From the NCBI GenBank assembly GCA_023431215.1, contig JAEYXR010000120.1, positions 1 to 20,274 on the forward strand: 20,274 bases of DNA, in the 5' to 3' direction. Source of the DNA: Bacillota bacterium. Its GTDB lineage: Bacteria; Bacillota; Clostridia; Oscillospirales; Ruminococcaceae. Both the position numbers and the translations under genes were made by a program. This document shows, piece after piece, positions 1 to 6,957 of this stretch (its first letter is position 1; every line of letters begins with the position of its first letter). The notes beneath the pieces are model-generated. The model worked only from the letters and a program-made list of their open reading frames with translations, was not told the DNA's origin and searched no databases.

Positions 1-679
1 CCTGAAGATTGGGCAGCGGGGACGTGCCGAAATTGTGGTGGAGACCTTTGGCAAACCTGCACACTCTGCAAACCCTGAAAAAGGCATAAACGCTGTTTAC
101 AAAATGTCTAAGGTTATTGATGCCATCCGTGGTCTGGAGCCCACCTCTCACCCTGTGTTGGGCAAGGGCATTCTGGAACTCACAGACATTAAGAGCAGCC
201 CCTATCCCGGTGCTTCGGTAGTGCCCGAATACTGCCGCGCCACCTACGACCGCCGCCTGCTGGTAGGCGAGACAAAGGAAAGCGTACTGAAACCCATCAA
301 CGACCTGCTGGACAAATTGATGGCAGAGGACAGTGAACTGAAGGCAAAGGCAAGCTATGCAGTTGGCACCGAGCAATGCTACACCGGCAACACCATTACC
401 GGCGAGCGCTTCTTCCCCGGCTGGTTGTACAGCAAGGAGGACGGCTTTGTACAGGATACTTTGGCAGAAATGAGAGCCGCAGGCTTTGACCCCGAAATTA
501 CCCAGTACAACTTCTGCACCAACGGCAGTCATTACGCAGGGGAAGCAGGTATTAAAACCATCGGCCTTGGCCCATCCCCCGAAAACCTGGCGCATACCAT
601 TGACGAATATATTGAGGTGGAACAGCTTACCAAAGTAACCGAAGCTTATTATGCGGTGATGAAAGCACTGCTGAAATAA
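1..679 (+). CDS. M20 family metallohydrolase, YgeY type (5' end outside window)
   Basis: This is the C-terminal part of a zinc-dependent M20 peptidase/deacylase. The open frame runs in from base 2 with no stop (codons read LKIGQRGRAEIVVE), so the GTG at 35 is internal and the true start lies left of the window. The GQRGRAEI segment and the GKPAHSANPEKGINAV segment mark entry into the dimerisation ('lid') domain of M20 enzymes. Near the end, GLGPSPENLAHTIDEY contains the late metal-binding His typical of the YgeY/ArgE/DapE branch. The sequence looks closest to the YgeY group, often found near selenium-dependent molybdenum hydroxylase genes and D-amino-acid or diaminopropionate catabolism. That assignment is from memory of the family. 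It lies 62 bp upstream of a symporter and is probably co-transcribed with it. Substrate is not determinable; the active-site N-terminal half is not visible. Confidence 0.85.
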   Translation, partial: LKIGQRGRAEIVVETFGKPAHSANPEKGINAVYKMSKVIDAIRGLEPTSHPVLGKGILELTDIKSSPYPGASVVPEYCRATYDRRLLVGETKESVLKPINDLLDKLMAEDSELKAKASYAVGTEQCYTGNTITGERFFPGWLYSKEDGFVQDTLAEMRAAGFDPEITQYNFCTNGSHYAGEAGIKTIGLGPSPENLAHTIDEYIEVEQLTKVTEAYYAVMKALLK

Positions 680-741
680 GGTTTACACCGGTATAAGTAT
701 TTTAAGATAGCAAAAAGACAAACAAACAGGAGGGAAACATT

Positions 742-2220
742 ATGAGTAATACTCAGATTACTGCACTGGTTATTATCCTTCTCTACATGGTGGCTACCGT
801 GGCCCTTGGTCTTTATGTATCCAACCGCAAAAAGTCTAAGTTGACAAAGCAAAGCAATGACGACTTCTTGATGGCCAGCAAATCTCTTGGCCCTGTGGTT
901 TTGGCCGGTACATTGTTTGCAGCCAACACCGGCGGCGCAAGCACCACCGGTATTGCCACCAACGTTTATTCCTACGGACTTTCTGCCTGCTGGTATGTAA
1001 TCGCCGCAGGTATCGGTTTTGTTCTTGTATCCTTTATTGCCCCCTACTTCCGCAGATCTCAGGCCAGCACCGTACCCGGCATCATCAACAAGCGCTACGG
1101 CAAGGCTTCTCATATCTTTACCGCCTTTACCTCCATTGTTGCTTTGTTTATGGCTACCGGTGCACAGATTATTGCCACCGCATCCATTATCAACGTGGTT
1201 ACCGGCATTGAGTTTAAAGTTGCAGCTGTTATTACCACCATCGTGGTTATTCTTTACACCATGATCGGCGGCTTTAAGTCTGTTACCGCAGCCAACATGA
1301 TGCACGTTCTTTTCATTACCATCGGCATGACTCTGGCTATGCTGATTATGGTGAACAACAGCGCTGTTGGCGGCTTCTCCGGTCTGTTTGCAAAAGCACA
1401 AGAGGTCACCAGCTCTGCCGGCCAAAACCTTGATCTTCTGAGCATGACTAAAATTGGTCTGCCCACCATCATCGGCTACATTGCCATGTACTACATGACC
1501 TTCCCCACCGGACAGGAAATTGTTCAGACCTACTGCTCCGCTAAGGACAGTAAGTCCGCCAAGCTTGGCTCTGTCATTGCCGGTGTGCTCAGCGCCGCTT
1601 ATGCTATTGTTCCTGCAATCATCGGTTTGATTGCTTACACCTGCATCGACGGTTTTGCAGCAAACGGTGCTCAGAAAAACGCTCTGGCTGCAGCTACCAT
1701 TCAGTTTGCTCCTTCTATTGTCGCAGGTCTTGTGTTGGCAGCCATTGTTGCCGCTACCATGAGCAGCGCCTCCGGTAACATGATTGGTACTGCCACCATG
1801 TTTACCAACGACGTGTTCCGTCCTTATATCAACAAGGGCGTGGTAGACGATAACAAAGAAGTTTGGATTTCACGTGTTACCATGGTAGTGGTTGGACTGG
1901 TAGGTCTGGGTGTTGCCCTTACCGCTTCCAACATCATCAGCGTTATGATGGGCGCCTTTGCACTGCGCAGCGCCGGCCCCTTCGCAGCCTTTATCTGCGG
2001 CCTCTTCTACAAAAACGTCACCAAGCGTGCAGGCTTTATCTCCATTGTTGCCGGTACCATTGTTGCCGCAGTGTGGATTTATATCCTGAAAACCCCCTGG
2101 GGTCTCAGCGCTATGGTTCCCGGCGGTATTGTAGCCTTTATCACCATTTTCGTCGGTTCTATCATTGACCGCAAACTGGGTGCAGAGCCTGCTCCCGAAA
2201 TTGTATTTGATAACGTTTAA
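742..2220 (+). CDS. Sodium:solute symporter (SSS family) permease
   Basis: The product is a 492-residue integral membrane protein, the usual length for the SSS family (Na+-coupled uptake of amino acids, sugars, carboxylates or ureides). About 13 hydrophobic segments can be counted. The N-terminal part carries the family-like pattern DDFLMASKSLGPVVLAG followed by AANTGGASTTG, and TFPTGQEIVQTYCSAKD falls in the conserved central region. A later small-residue segment (ATMSSASGNMIGTATMFTNDV) matches the TM8/9 region where Na+-site Ser/Thr residues sit in LeuT-fold SSS proteins. AGGAGGG at 728-734 lies 7 bp before the ATG. It stands between an M20 hydrolase and an N-acyl-D-amino-acid deacylase, so an acyl-amino acid, peptide-like or D-amino-acid derivative is the likeliest cargo. 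That is inference from context; specificity cannot be read from sequence. Confidence 0.9.
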   Translation: MSNTQITALVIILLYMVATVALGLYVSNRKKSKLTKQSNDDFLMASKSLGPVVLAGTLFAANTGGASTTGIATNVYSYGLSACWYVIAAGIGFVLVSFIAPYFRRSQASTVPGIINKRYGKASHIFTAFTSIVALFMATGAQIIATASIINVVTGIEFKVAAVITTIVVILYTMIGGFKSVTAANMMHVLFITIGMTLAMLIMVNNSAVGGFSGLFAKAQEVTSSAGQNLDLLSMTKIGLPTIIGYIAMYYMTFPTGQEIVQTYCSAKDSKSAKLGSVIAGVLSAAYAIVPAIIGLIAYTCIDGFAANGAQKNALAAATIQFAPSIVAGLVLAAIVAATMSSASGNMIGTATMFTNDVFRPYINKGVVDDNKEVWISRVTMVVVGLVGLGVALTASNIISVMMGAFALRSAGPFAAFICGLFYKNVTKRAGFISIVAGTIVAAVWIYILKTPWGLSAMVPGGIVAFITIFVGSIIDRKLGAEPAPEIVFDNV

Positions 2221-2250
2221 TTACTTGTTCAATTCGTTTTAAAGCTCCAT

Positions 2251-2307
2251 AAGGGGGACTTGTTGACCGTACAAAACCTGCGGCTTTGACACTCGTCGGT
2301 CCCCCTT
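2251..2307 (+). other. Long-loop inverted repeat after the symporter gene
   Basis: AAGGGGGAC at 2251-2259 is perfectly complementary to GTCCCCCTT at 2299-2307, enclosing 39 bases that could fold further (for example CCG 2267-2269 with CGG 2281-2283). It begins 30 bp after the symporter stop. Because the 3' arm is followed by ATAAAC rather than a T-run, it is not a classical terminator. RNA processing, mRNA stabilisation or attenuation are possible roles. Confidence 0.45.
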
Positions 2308-2344
2308 TATAAACACTCCTGGCAAAATCGCCCCCTTACCGAGG

Positions 2345-2387
2345 CCTGTGCACGGTGGTTGCTTATGCAGCCACCGTGCCGCACAGG
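2345..2387 (+). promoter_or_regulatory. Large two-part hairpin upstream of the D-aminoacylase
   Basis: Outer stem CCTGTGC (2345-2351) pairs with GCACAGG (2381-2387). The inner 11-bp stem 2352-2362/2367-2377 has one U-G pair and a TTAT tetraloop. A three-base GCC bulge (2378-2380) separates them on the 3' side. Eighteen pairs, mostly G-C, make this one of the strongest RNA folds in the window. There is no T-run after it, so it resembles a leader structure or stabiliser more than a terminator. It lies about 97 bp ahead of the deacylase ATG and could explain different expression of symporter and enzyme. Confidence 0.5.
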
Positions 2388-2483
2388 TGCTGAATCTGTT
2401 TGGCAATGAAAGTATGCGGGGTGGTTTATCGACAATCTGTAGGTTCGGTTTATATCCAAAGAAAAGATTGTGAGGTAACAGAA

Positions 2484-4070
2484 ATGAAAAAATTGATTAT
2501 AAACGGTATTGTCGTAGATGGTACCGGAAAGCCGGGATATAAGGCCAACGTCTTGTTTGAAGATGACAAGATTGTAGACATTGGCAACATTCAGCCCACC
2601 GATGAAATGGAAGTCATTGACGCCTGCGGCAAGGTAGTCGCTCCCGGTTTTATAGACACCCACAGCCACAGCGACCTAGAAGTACTTGTCCGTCCCGAGG
2701 TGCTGCCTAAGATTATGCAGGGCGTTACCACCGAGGTTTTGGGACAGGACGGCGTAGCCATGGCTCCGCTGCCCGAGCAGTACATCAGCCCCTGGCGTAA
2801 AAATCTTGCCGGCTTGGACGGTGACAGTGACGACATCAACTGGCACTTTAAGGATACCGACGGATACCTTAAAATGATTGAAAAGGTTGTACCCGGCCTT
2901 AACGAGTGCTATCTGGTGCCCCACGGCAACATCCGTATGGAGGCAATGGGACTGGATAACCGCCAGCCCACAGCCGAAGAACTGCAGAAAATGCGTGACA
3001 TTACCCGCCGCGAAATGGAAGCCGGTGCAGTAGGTCTTTCCACCGGTCTTATATATATGCCCTGCGCTTACGGTCACACCGAAGAAGTGATTGAGATGTG
3101 CAAGGTAGTGGCAGAATATGACGGTCTTTTTGTCATCCACCAGCGTAGTGAGGCCGACACCATTCTGGACAGCATGGAAGAGGTTATTCGTATCGGCCGC
3201 GAGTCTGGTGTACGAATTCACTACTCTCACTTTAAGGTATGCGGCAAAAACAACTGGGATAAAATTGATAAGGTAATTGAGCTGCTTGAAAAAGCACAGG
3301 CTGAGGGCATCAAGGTATCTTTTGACCAGTATCCTTATGTGGCAGGCAGCACCATGCTGGGCGTTATTCTTCCCCCCTGGGTGCACGACGGCGGTACCGA
3401 CAAACTGGTACAGCGCCTGCACGACCCCGAGCTACGCAAGCGTATGGTGGCAGATATTCAAAACGGCATTCCCGGCTGGGATAACTTTGTAGACTTTGCA
3501 GGCTTGGACCAGATTTTTGTTACCAGTGTTAAGACACAGAAAAATCAGGATGCCATTGGTCTTAACCTCATTCAGCTGGGTGAGCTCCGTGGAAAAGACC
3601 CCTTTGAGGCCACCTTTGACCTGTTGATGGAAGAAGAAAACGCTGTTGGCATGGTAGACTTTTACGGCAAAGAAGACCACGTGCAACTGTTTATGAAGCG
3701 TCCTGAAATGAACGCCTGCAGCGACGGCCTTTTGGGCGGCAAGCCCCATCCCCGTGTCTATGGTACCTTCCCCCGCATTTTGGGCAAATACGTCCGTGAA
3801 GATAAAGCACTGACTTTAGAGGAAGCCATCCGCAAGATGACCAGCAAGCCTGCCGAAACCTTCCGCATCAAGAACAGAGGTCAGTTAAAGGCTGGAAACT
3901 TTGCCGATATAGTCATCTTTGACCCCGACACCATTATCGACAAGGGCACCTTTACCGATCCTGCCCAATTTCCCGAGGGAATTCTCCGCGTTATTGTCAA
4001 CGGCGTTACCACTGTCGCAGACGGTGCCCATACCGGCAACCGTGCAGGACGGGTGCTGCGTCGCTCCTAA
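2484..4070 (+). CDS. N-acyl-D-amino-acid deacylase (D-aminoacylase), amidohydrolase superfamily
   Basis: The 528-residue enzyme hydrolyses N-acyl-D-amino acids to a D-amino acid and a carboxylate (family function). The start is placed at ATG 2484, preceded by TGAGG at 2471-2475. It gives the typical N-terminus MKKLIINGIVVDGTG; the frame stays open 84 bp further upstream but that part is not amidohydrolase-like. The metal motif GFIDTHSHSD (H60, H62) ends the N-terminal beta-sandwich. IRIHYSHFKVCG and FVIHQRSEAD supply later barrel histidines. ACSDGLLGGKPHPRVYGTFPR carries the catalytic Asp (D414) in the form characteristic of D-aminoacylases. The C-terminus (GNFADIVIFDPDTI) returns to the beta-sandwich. 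It is probably part of the same uptake/hydrolysis group as the M20 enzyme and symporter, but a folded 263-bp gap precedes it. Dihydropyrimidinase-like alternatives are less likely given the SDG and HPRxYGTFPR pattern. Confidence 0.9.
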   Translation: MKKLIINGIVVDGTGKPGYKANVLFEDDKIVDIGNIQPTDEMEVIDACGKVVAPGFIDTHSHSDLEVLVRPEVLPKIMQGVTTEVLGQDGVAMAPLPEQYISPWRKNLAGLDGDSDDINWHFKDTDGYLKMIEKVVPGLNECYLVPHGNIRMEAMGLDNRQPTAEELQKMRDITRREMEAGAVGLSTGLIYMPCAYGHTEEVIEMCKVVAEYDGLFVIHQRSEADTILDSMEEVIRIGRESGVRIHYSHFKVCGKNNWDKIDKVIELLEKAQAEGIKVSFDQYPYVAGSTMLGVILPPWVHDGGTDKLVQRLHDPELRKRMVADIQNGIPGWDNFVDFAGLDQIFVTSVKTQKNQDAIGLNLIQLGELRGKDPFEATFDLLMEEENAVGMVDFYGKEDHVQLFMKRPEMNACSDGLLGGKPHPRVYGTFPRILGKYVREDKALTLEEAIRKMTSKPAETFRIKNRGQLKAGNFADIVIFDPDTIIDKGTFTDPAQFPEGILRVIVNGVTTVADGAHTGNRAGRVLRRS

Positions 4071-4115
4071 AGATACTCCTTACCCCTACCACACTCCTCA
4101 TTCAACGCAACAATC

Positions 4116-4157
4116 AAAAACACCATGCTTTCCCTGTTGGGAAAGCATGGTGTTTTT
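4116..4157 (+). terminator. Perfect 19-bp intrinsic terminator, probably bidirectional
   Basis: Arms 4116-4134 and 4139-4157 are exact reverse complements around a TGTT loop. The stem ends in A5 on the left and T5 on the right, so it can act as a Rho-independent terminator on both strands. It ends the + strand deacylase (stop at 4070) and can also stop transcription coming from the - strand DUF2812 gene (stop at 4256). Confidence 0.92.
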
Positions 4158-4255
4158 GTATGCCCATGTAAAAAGCCTTGGGTTAGGCGTTCTTATATTG
4201 TATCTGGGTCAGAGTAAAAACAATATCAATCTGAAGCTTGTTTTGTTCTTTGGCA

Positions 4256-4804
4256 TTACTCGTAAAGCCTTTGTTCCTTTTTTACCTTTTGCCTTAAACG
4301 GTAAATTCGTAAAAAGCCATACCCGATAAGCAACTCCAGCAGCAGCACTAAAATGCCCATATATAAATTTATTTTCAGCCCATGGTCCAACGTAAAATAT
4401 ATGAGTATATTATATCCGCCACATAACAGTTCCAGCCCGCCCAAAATACCAAGGAGATACAGAATTCTTTCCAGATGCTTTGCTTTGGACGCGCAATCGG
4501 AATAAAGGTCAAACTGCCCCTTGTCTTTTTCTTTGCGAAAGTATACCCAGCACAGTACGGAACCAATATATTCGGCACCCGTGTCCTCTACAAAATCAAT
4601 ATACTTCCTGCTTTCGGGATGAGTGGGGATATTATCCAGCAGCTCCAGCCGCACCGTATATTCCCCCGGCTGTGTGTCTTCAAAAATATAGGTGCAGTAG
4701 CCCACCGAAACCAGCGACAAGCCTTTTGCCGCCATTTCGTTCAGCCATTTTTCTTCTTTGTCAAAGTCCCACGCCCAAAACCATTTGCGGATTTTTGTTC
4801 TCAT
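4256..4804 (-). CDS. DUF2812 domain membrane protein
   Basis: The 182-residue protein has the N-terminal DUF2812 signature (KWFWAWDFDKEEKWLNEMAAKGLSL, residues about 7-31, with the conserved W/D/E pattern) over roughly the first 110 residues. Two hydrophobic segments follow (about 115-140 and 146-168) and then a basic, charged tail (RQKVKKEQR). The ATG overlaps the PadR stop codon by 4 bp (ATGA), so translation is coupled. DUF2812 proteins commonly sit next to PadR-family regulators in Firmicutes. The biochemical role is not established; a membrane sensor or an anti-sigma-like or effector partner of the regulator has been suggested by context only. No catalytic motif is visible. Confidence 0.85.
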   Translation of the reverse strand: MRTKIRKWFWAWDFDKEEKWLNEMAAKGLSLVSVGYCTYIFEDTQPGEYTVRLELLDNIPTHPESRKYIDFVEDTGAEYIGSVLCWVYFRKEKDKGQFDLYSDCASKAKHLERILYLLGILGGLELLCGGYNILIYFTLDHGLKINLYMGILVLLLELLIGYGFLRIYRLRQKVKKEQRLYE

Positions 4805-5121
4805 TTTGCTGCACCCCCCAACACATGATTGCCGTTTTGCAGCAGCTCCTCCAGCCGCAGCAGCTCGCCCTGTAAAATCTCTAAGCCCACTTGGGAGGTT
4901 TCATATACCTTTTTCTTGCTGTCCTTTTCTCCGGGCAGTGCTTTAATCCAGCCTTTTTCCAGCATGGTATTGATGGCACCATACAAAGTGCCTGCCGCCA
5001 GCCTTACCCGCCCTCCGGACAGTTTTTCCACATTCTGCATAATGCCATAGCCATGCATGGGGGTACAAAGAGAAAGCAGGATGTAAAAAACGCCCTCGGT
5101 TAATGCGTTTTGCATGTTCAA
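4801..5121 (-). CDS. PadR family transcriptional regulator
   Basis: The product is a small winged-helix repressor of about 106 residues. ALTEGVFYILLSLCTPMHGYGIMQ is the typical PadR N-terminal helix and recognition region, and GTLYGAINTMLEKGWIK is the hallmark recognition helix and wing (G-T-L-Y). A short C-terminal dimerisation helix follows (EILQGELLRLEELLQ). The start is chosen at TTG 5121: AGGTGAT (5131-5125 on the - strand) sits 4-5 bases before it and the N-terminus becomes MNMQNALTEG, as in relatives. ATG 5115 (two codons later) and GTG 5130 are alternatives; the GTG overlaps the ribosome binding site and is unlikely. It is followed directly by the overlapping DUF2812 gene. A palindrome over its -10 suggests autorepression, as usual for PadR proteins that lose DNA binding on ligand contact. 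Confidence 0.88.
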   Translation of the reverse strand: MNMQNALTEGVFYILLSLCTPMHGYGIMQNVEKLSGGRVRLAAGTLYGAINTMLEKGWIKALPGEKDSKKKVYETSQVGLEILQGELLRLEELLQNGNHVLGGAAK

Positions 5122-5153
5122 GTATATCACCTTCCGTTACTTCGTCGTTCGTT

Positions 5154-5200
5154 ATATCGGATTACGTTATAACTATAACGGATGACGATATATTTGTCAA
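5154..5200 (-). promoter_or_regulatory. padR promoter with overlapping palindromic operator
   Basis: Read on the - strand: -35 TTGACA (5195-5200), exactly 17 bp, then -10 TATAGT (5172-5177). CGTTATA-AC-TATAACG (5165-5180) is a perfect inverted repeat lying over the -10. Outer arms ATATCG (5154-5159) and CGATAT (5186-5191) are symmetric about the same centre, giving a 38-bp operator-like dyad. CGGATnACG also occurs as a direct repeat at 5158-5166 and 5179-5187. Binding here would block RNA polymerase, which fits autorepression. Confidence 0.8.
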
Positions 5201-5363
5201 GGGGATTGCTGTAAAATTAAACGTTTCTGACAACAATTAATCTGACCTGGGGTGCCACAAAACGTCCTATAGCCCTTGCCAAATAACCGAAAAGGTAATA
5301 CTATGGCCTGCAGCAAAATAAATTTAAACCGTCGTAAAGACTTTTCTATTCTTTTCTTCACAA
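5201..5363. other. Gene-free spacer between padR promoter and rplL terminator
   Basis: No convincing ORF, RNA or promoter was seen here. The only short reading frame (ATG at about 5302, 21 codons) lacks a good ribosome binding site and resembles no known protein. Confidence 0.5.
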
Positions 5364-5404
5364 ACTAAAAAACAGTGCTAACCCCAAAGGGTCAGCACTG
5401 TTTT
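5364..5404 (-). terminator. Intrinsic terminator of the rplJ-rplL operon
   Basis: The stem pairs 5371-5384 with 5389-5402, with a single A/C mismatch at 5380/5393 and a four-base loop. On the - strand it is followed by a run of Ts (A-run at 5367-5372 on the + strand). It begins about 50 bp after the rplL stop and closes the ribosomal protein operon. Confidence 0.85.
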
Positions 5405-5455
5405 GGTAATTTGGTTTGAGCTTTTTAGTTTTGCGAAAACCAGGGTAAAGCCAAA

Positions 5456-5830
<375 letters not shown>

Positions 5831-5884
5831 GACAAAATACCTCCTAGTAATTATATTGGTTACTCTTTAAAAAAAGGAAATTGC

Positions 5885-6427
5885 TTATTCAGCAGCAGCC
5901 TCGGGCTCTGCTACAGCCTCGGGGGCTGCTTCGCCGCTCTTCTCAACAATAGCGTTCAGAGCCACGGCCAGACCGCGGATGTTGCCATTCAGAGCCATGC
6001 ACAGCATGGTGAGCAGCTCTTGTTTGCCGGGCAGCTTGGCTACGCCAATAACGCCCTGATCATCCAGAACTTCTTTCTCCATAAAGCCAGCGCGAATAAC
6101 GAACTTGCCCTTAGATTCCTCAGAGAACTTGTTCAGAATTTTGGCGGCGGCGATGGGGTCGGAATCGGACATAGCAAAAGCGGTGGTGCCGGTCATGTAC
6201 TGGGTCAGGCCCTCAAGACCGCACTCGCTGGCTGCACGGCGCAGGATGTTGTTTTTGATGACGGCGTACTCAACACCGGCCTCTCTCAGCTCCTTACGCA
6301 GCTTGGTATCGTTAGCCACGGTAATACCGCGGTAGTCAACCAATACACCAGCAACAGCTTTGTCCAGCTTGGCTTTCAGCTCATCAACCTGCTCTTGCTT
6401 TGCTTTCAGAATCTTTTCACTTGCCAA
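5885..6427 (-). CDS. rplJ: 50S ribosomal protein L10 (TTG start)
   Basis: The 180-residue protein forms the base of the L7/L12 stalk. Its N-terminal domain binds 23S rRNA (LVDYRGITVANDTKLRKELREAGVEYAVIKNN is diagnostic) and the C-terminal helix carries L7/L12 dimers. The start is TTG at 6427: it is preceded by GGGAGGTGAAC and gives the family N-terminus MASEKILKAKQEQV. An upstream in-frame ATG at 6520 would read through the leader hairpin and add 31 residues not found in L10. The C-terminal tail is Ala/Glu/Pro-rich (EAAPEAVAEPEAAAE). It forms a two-gene operon with rplL under its own consensus promoter. The leader has the L10-leader sequence pattern, so autogenous control by L10-L7/L12 is likely. 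Confidence 0.97.
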   Translation of the reverse strand: MASEKILKAKQEQVDELKAKLDKAVAGVLVDYRGITVANDTKLRKELREAGVEYAVIKNNILRRAASECGLEGLTQYMTGTTAFAMSDSDPIAAAKILNKFSEESKGKFVIRAGFMEKEVLDDQGVIGVAKLPGKQELLTMLCMALNGNIRGLAVALNAIVEKSGEAAPEAVAEPEAAAE

Positions 6428-6628
6428 AGGGTTCACCTCCCGATAATTTGTTGCGTCCAAAAGGGACACAAAACTAAAAAAGCTCTTTCCAACATACCGT
6501 GGAAAGAGCGTAAAGCACAAAGTAAAACAACCCCGTGGGGCGTTTGTGTTTCATCGTCTTGTCCTCGGCAGGCCGGCTCAAACCATTAAGCCGTTTTTGC
6601 AAACGGCACCTGCTGTCTTTGGAACAGC
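6428..6628 (-). ncRNA. L10 leader (rplJ-rplL autoregulatory mRNA leader)
   Basis: About 200 nt separate the promoter from the L10 start. On the - strand the leader begins with CCAAAGACAGCAGGTG and later has GCCTGCCGAGGACAAG. GCAGG pairs with CCTGC, and these two conserved strands are the core of the L10 leader family bound by the L10(L12)4 complex. Inside lies a small GCCGTTT/AAACGGC-type stem (around 6590-6607). Downstream is a terminator-type hairpin. The role as a ribosomal-protein-binding leader is family knowledge; the assignment is by motif recognition, not by covariance search. Confidence 0.8.
6475..6509 (-). terminator. Attenuator hairpin inside the L10 leader
   Basis: GCTCTTTCC and GGAAAGAGC (6501-6509 and 6482-6490, read on the - strand) form a perfect 9-bp stem with a 10-base loop, followed on the - strand by TTTTTTAGTTTT. 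It lies about 50 bp before the rplJ start codon, inside the leader, so it is an intrinsic terminator within the transcript. In Bacillus subtilis rplJL is controlled by L10(L12)4-dependent transcription attenuation; this arrangement fits the same mechanism. Confidence 0.82.
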
Positions 6629-6634
6629 TTATAT

Positions 6635-6663
6635 ATTATAACGTGTAACCATAGGCTTGTCAA
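6635..6663 (-). promoter_or_regulatory. Consensus sigma-A promoter of rplJ-rplL
   Basis: On the - strand, TTGACA (6658-6663), 17 bp, TATAAT (6635-6640): a full match to the consensus in both boxes. Transcription should begin near 6628. A 6-bp hairpin (AATGCT/AGCATT) overlaps the upstream edge of the -35. Confidence 0.93.
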
Positions 6664-6741
6664 TGCTTTTTCAGCATTTACTACGGTTGAAGGTCTGCTT
6701 AATTTTGCCAAAAAATCTATTTGCTACCGTCTATTAAGTTC

Positions 6742-6903
6742 TTAGCTTTTTTTGTTGCTGTTTTTTGCCTCATTGTTGCCAATTGCCTTTAAAATAAACC
6801 CGCCCATCACCGCAACCGGTAAGGAAACCGCAAAGGAAACGGGCTCCAGAAAAGCACCAACAATTCCGGCAAGGAGTGTTGCAACGACTGCTATTATGGT
6901 CAT
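6742..6903 (-). CDS. Small membrane protein, 53 residues, unknown function
   Basis: A short gene sits 54 bp after the plsY stop on the same strand. It starts with ATG 6903, preceded by GGGGAGGAAG at ideal spacing, and ends with TAA at 6742-6744. The peptide begins MTIIAVVATLLAGIVGAFLE. It continues with a second hydrophobic stretch containing PVAVMGGFILKAIG and ends in a polar, lysine-rich tail (NNEAKNSNKKS). Two short membrane helices (about 2-19 and 22-42) joined by a Glu-Pro turn are likely, with the basic tail probably cytoplasmic. I do not recognise the family. The strong ribosome binding site and clean hydrophobic/basic design argue for a real gene; its place after plsY suggests co-transcription, and membrane or lipid context is possible but unproven. 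Confidence 0.7.
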   Translation of the reverse strand: MTIIAVVATLLAGIVGAFLEPVSFAVSLPVAVMGGFILKAIGNNEAKNSNKKS

Positions 6904-6957
6904 GTGTTTCTTCCTCCCCTTTTGCCTGCCCTGCTTCCAGCATACAAAAATCCCCGC

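Noticed and set aside
649..1425. Long - strand open frame (258 codons) opposite the symporter gene
   Set aside because: It mirrors codon positions of the symporter gene, has low-complexity Asn/Gly/His-rich sequence, no ribosome binding site and no known domain.
2676..3422. 248-codon - strand open frame opposite the D-aminoacylase
   Set aside because: It is an antisense shadow of a well-supported enzyme gene, with no ribosome binding site and no recognisable motif.
5302..5370. 21-codon frame between the padR promoter and rplL terminator
   Set aside because: Weak ribosome binding site, ends in the terminator region and has no protein-like features.
6520..6520. ATG at 6520 as the start of L10
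   Set aside because: It would add 31 residues encoded by the leader hairpin; the TTG at 6427 has the strong ribosome binding site and gives the family N-terminus.
6663..6678. Hairpin AATGCT/AGCATT as a terminator for plsY and the small gene
   Set aside because: On the - strand it is followed by GACAAGCC, part of the rplJ -35 region, not by a T-run; only six pairs.
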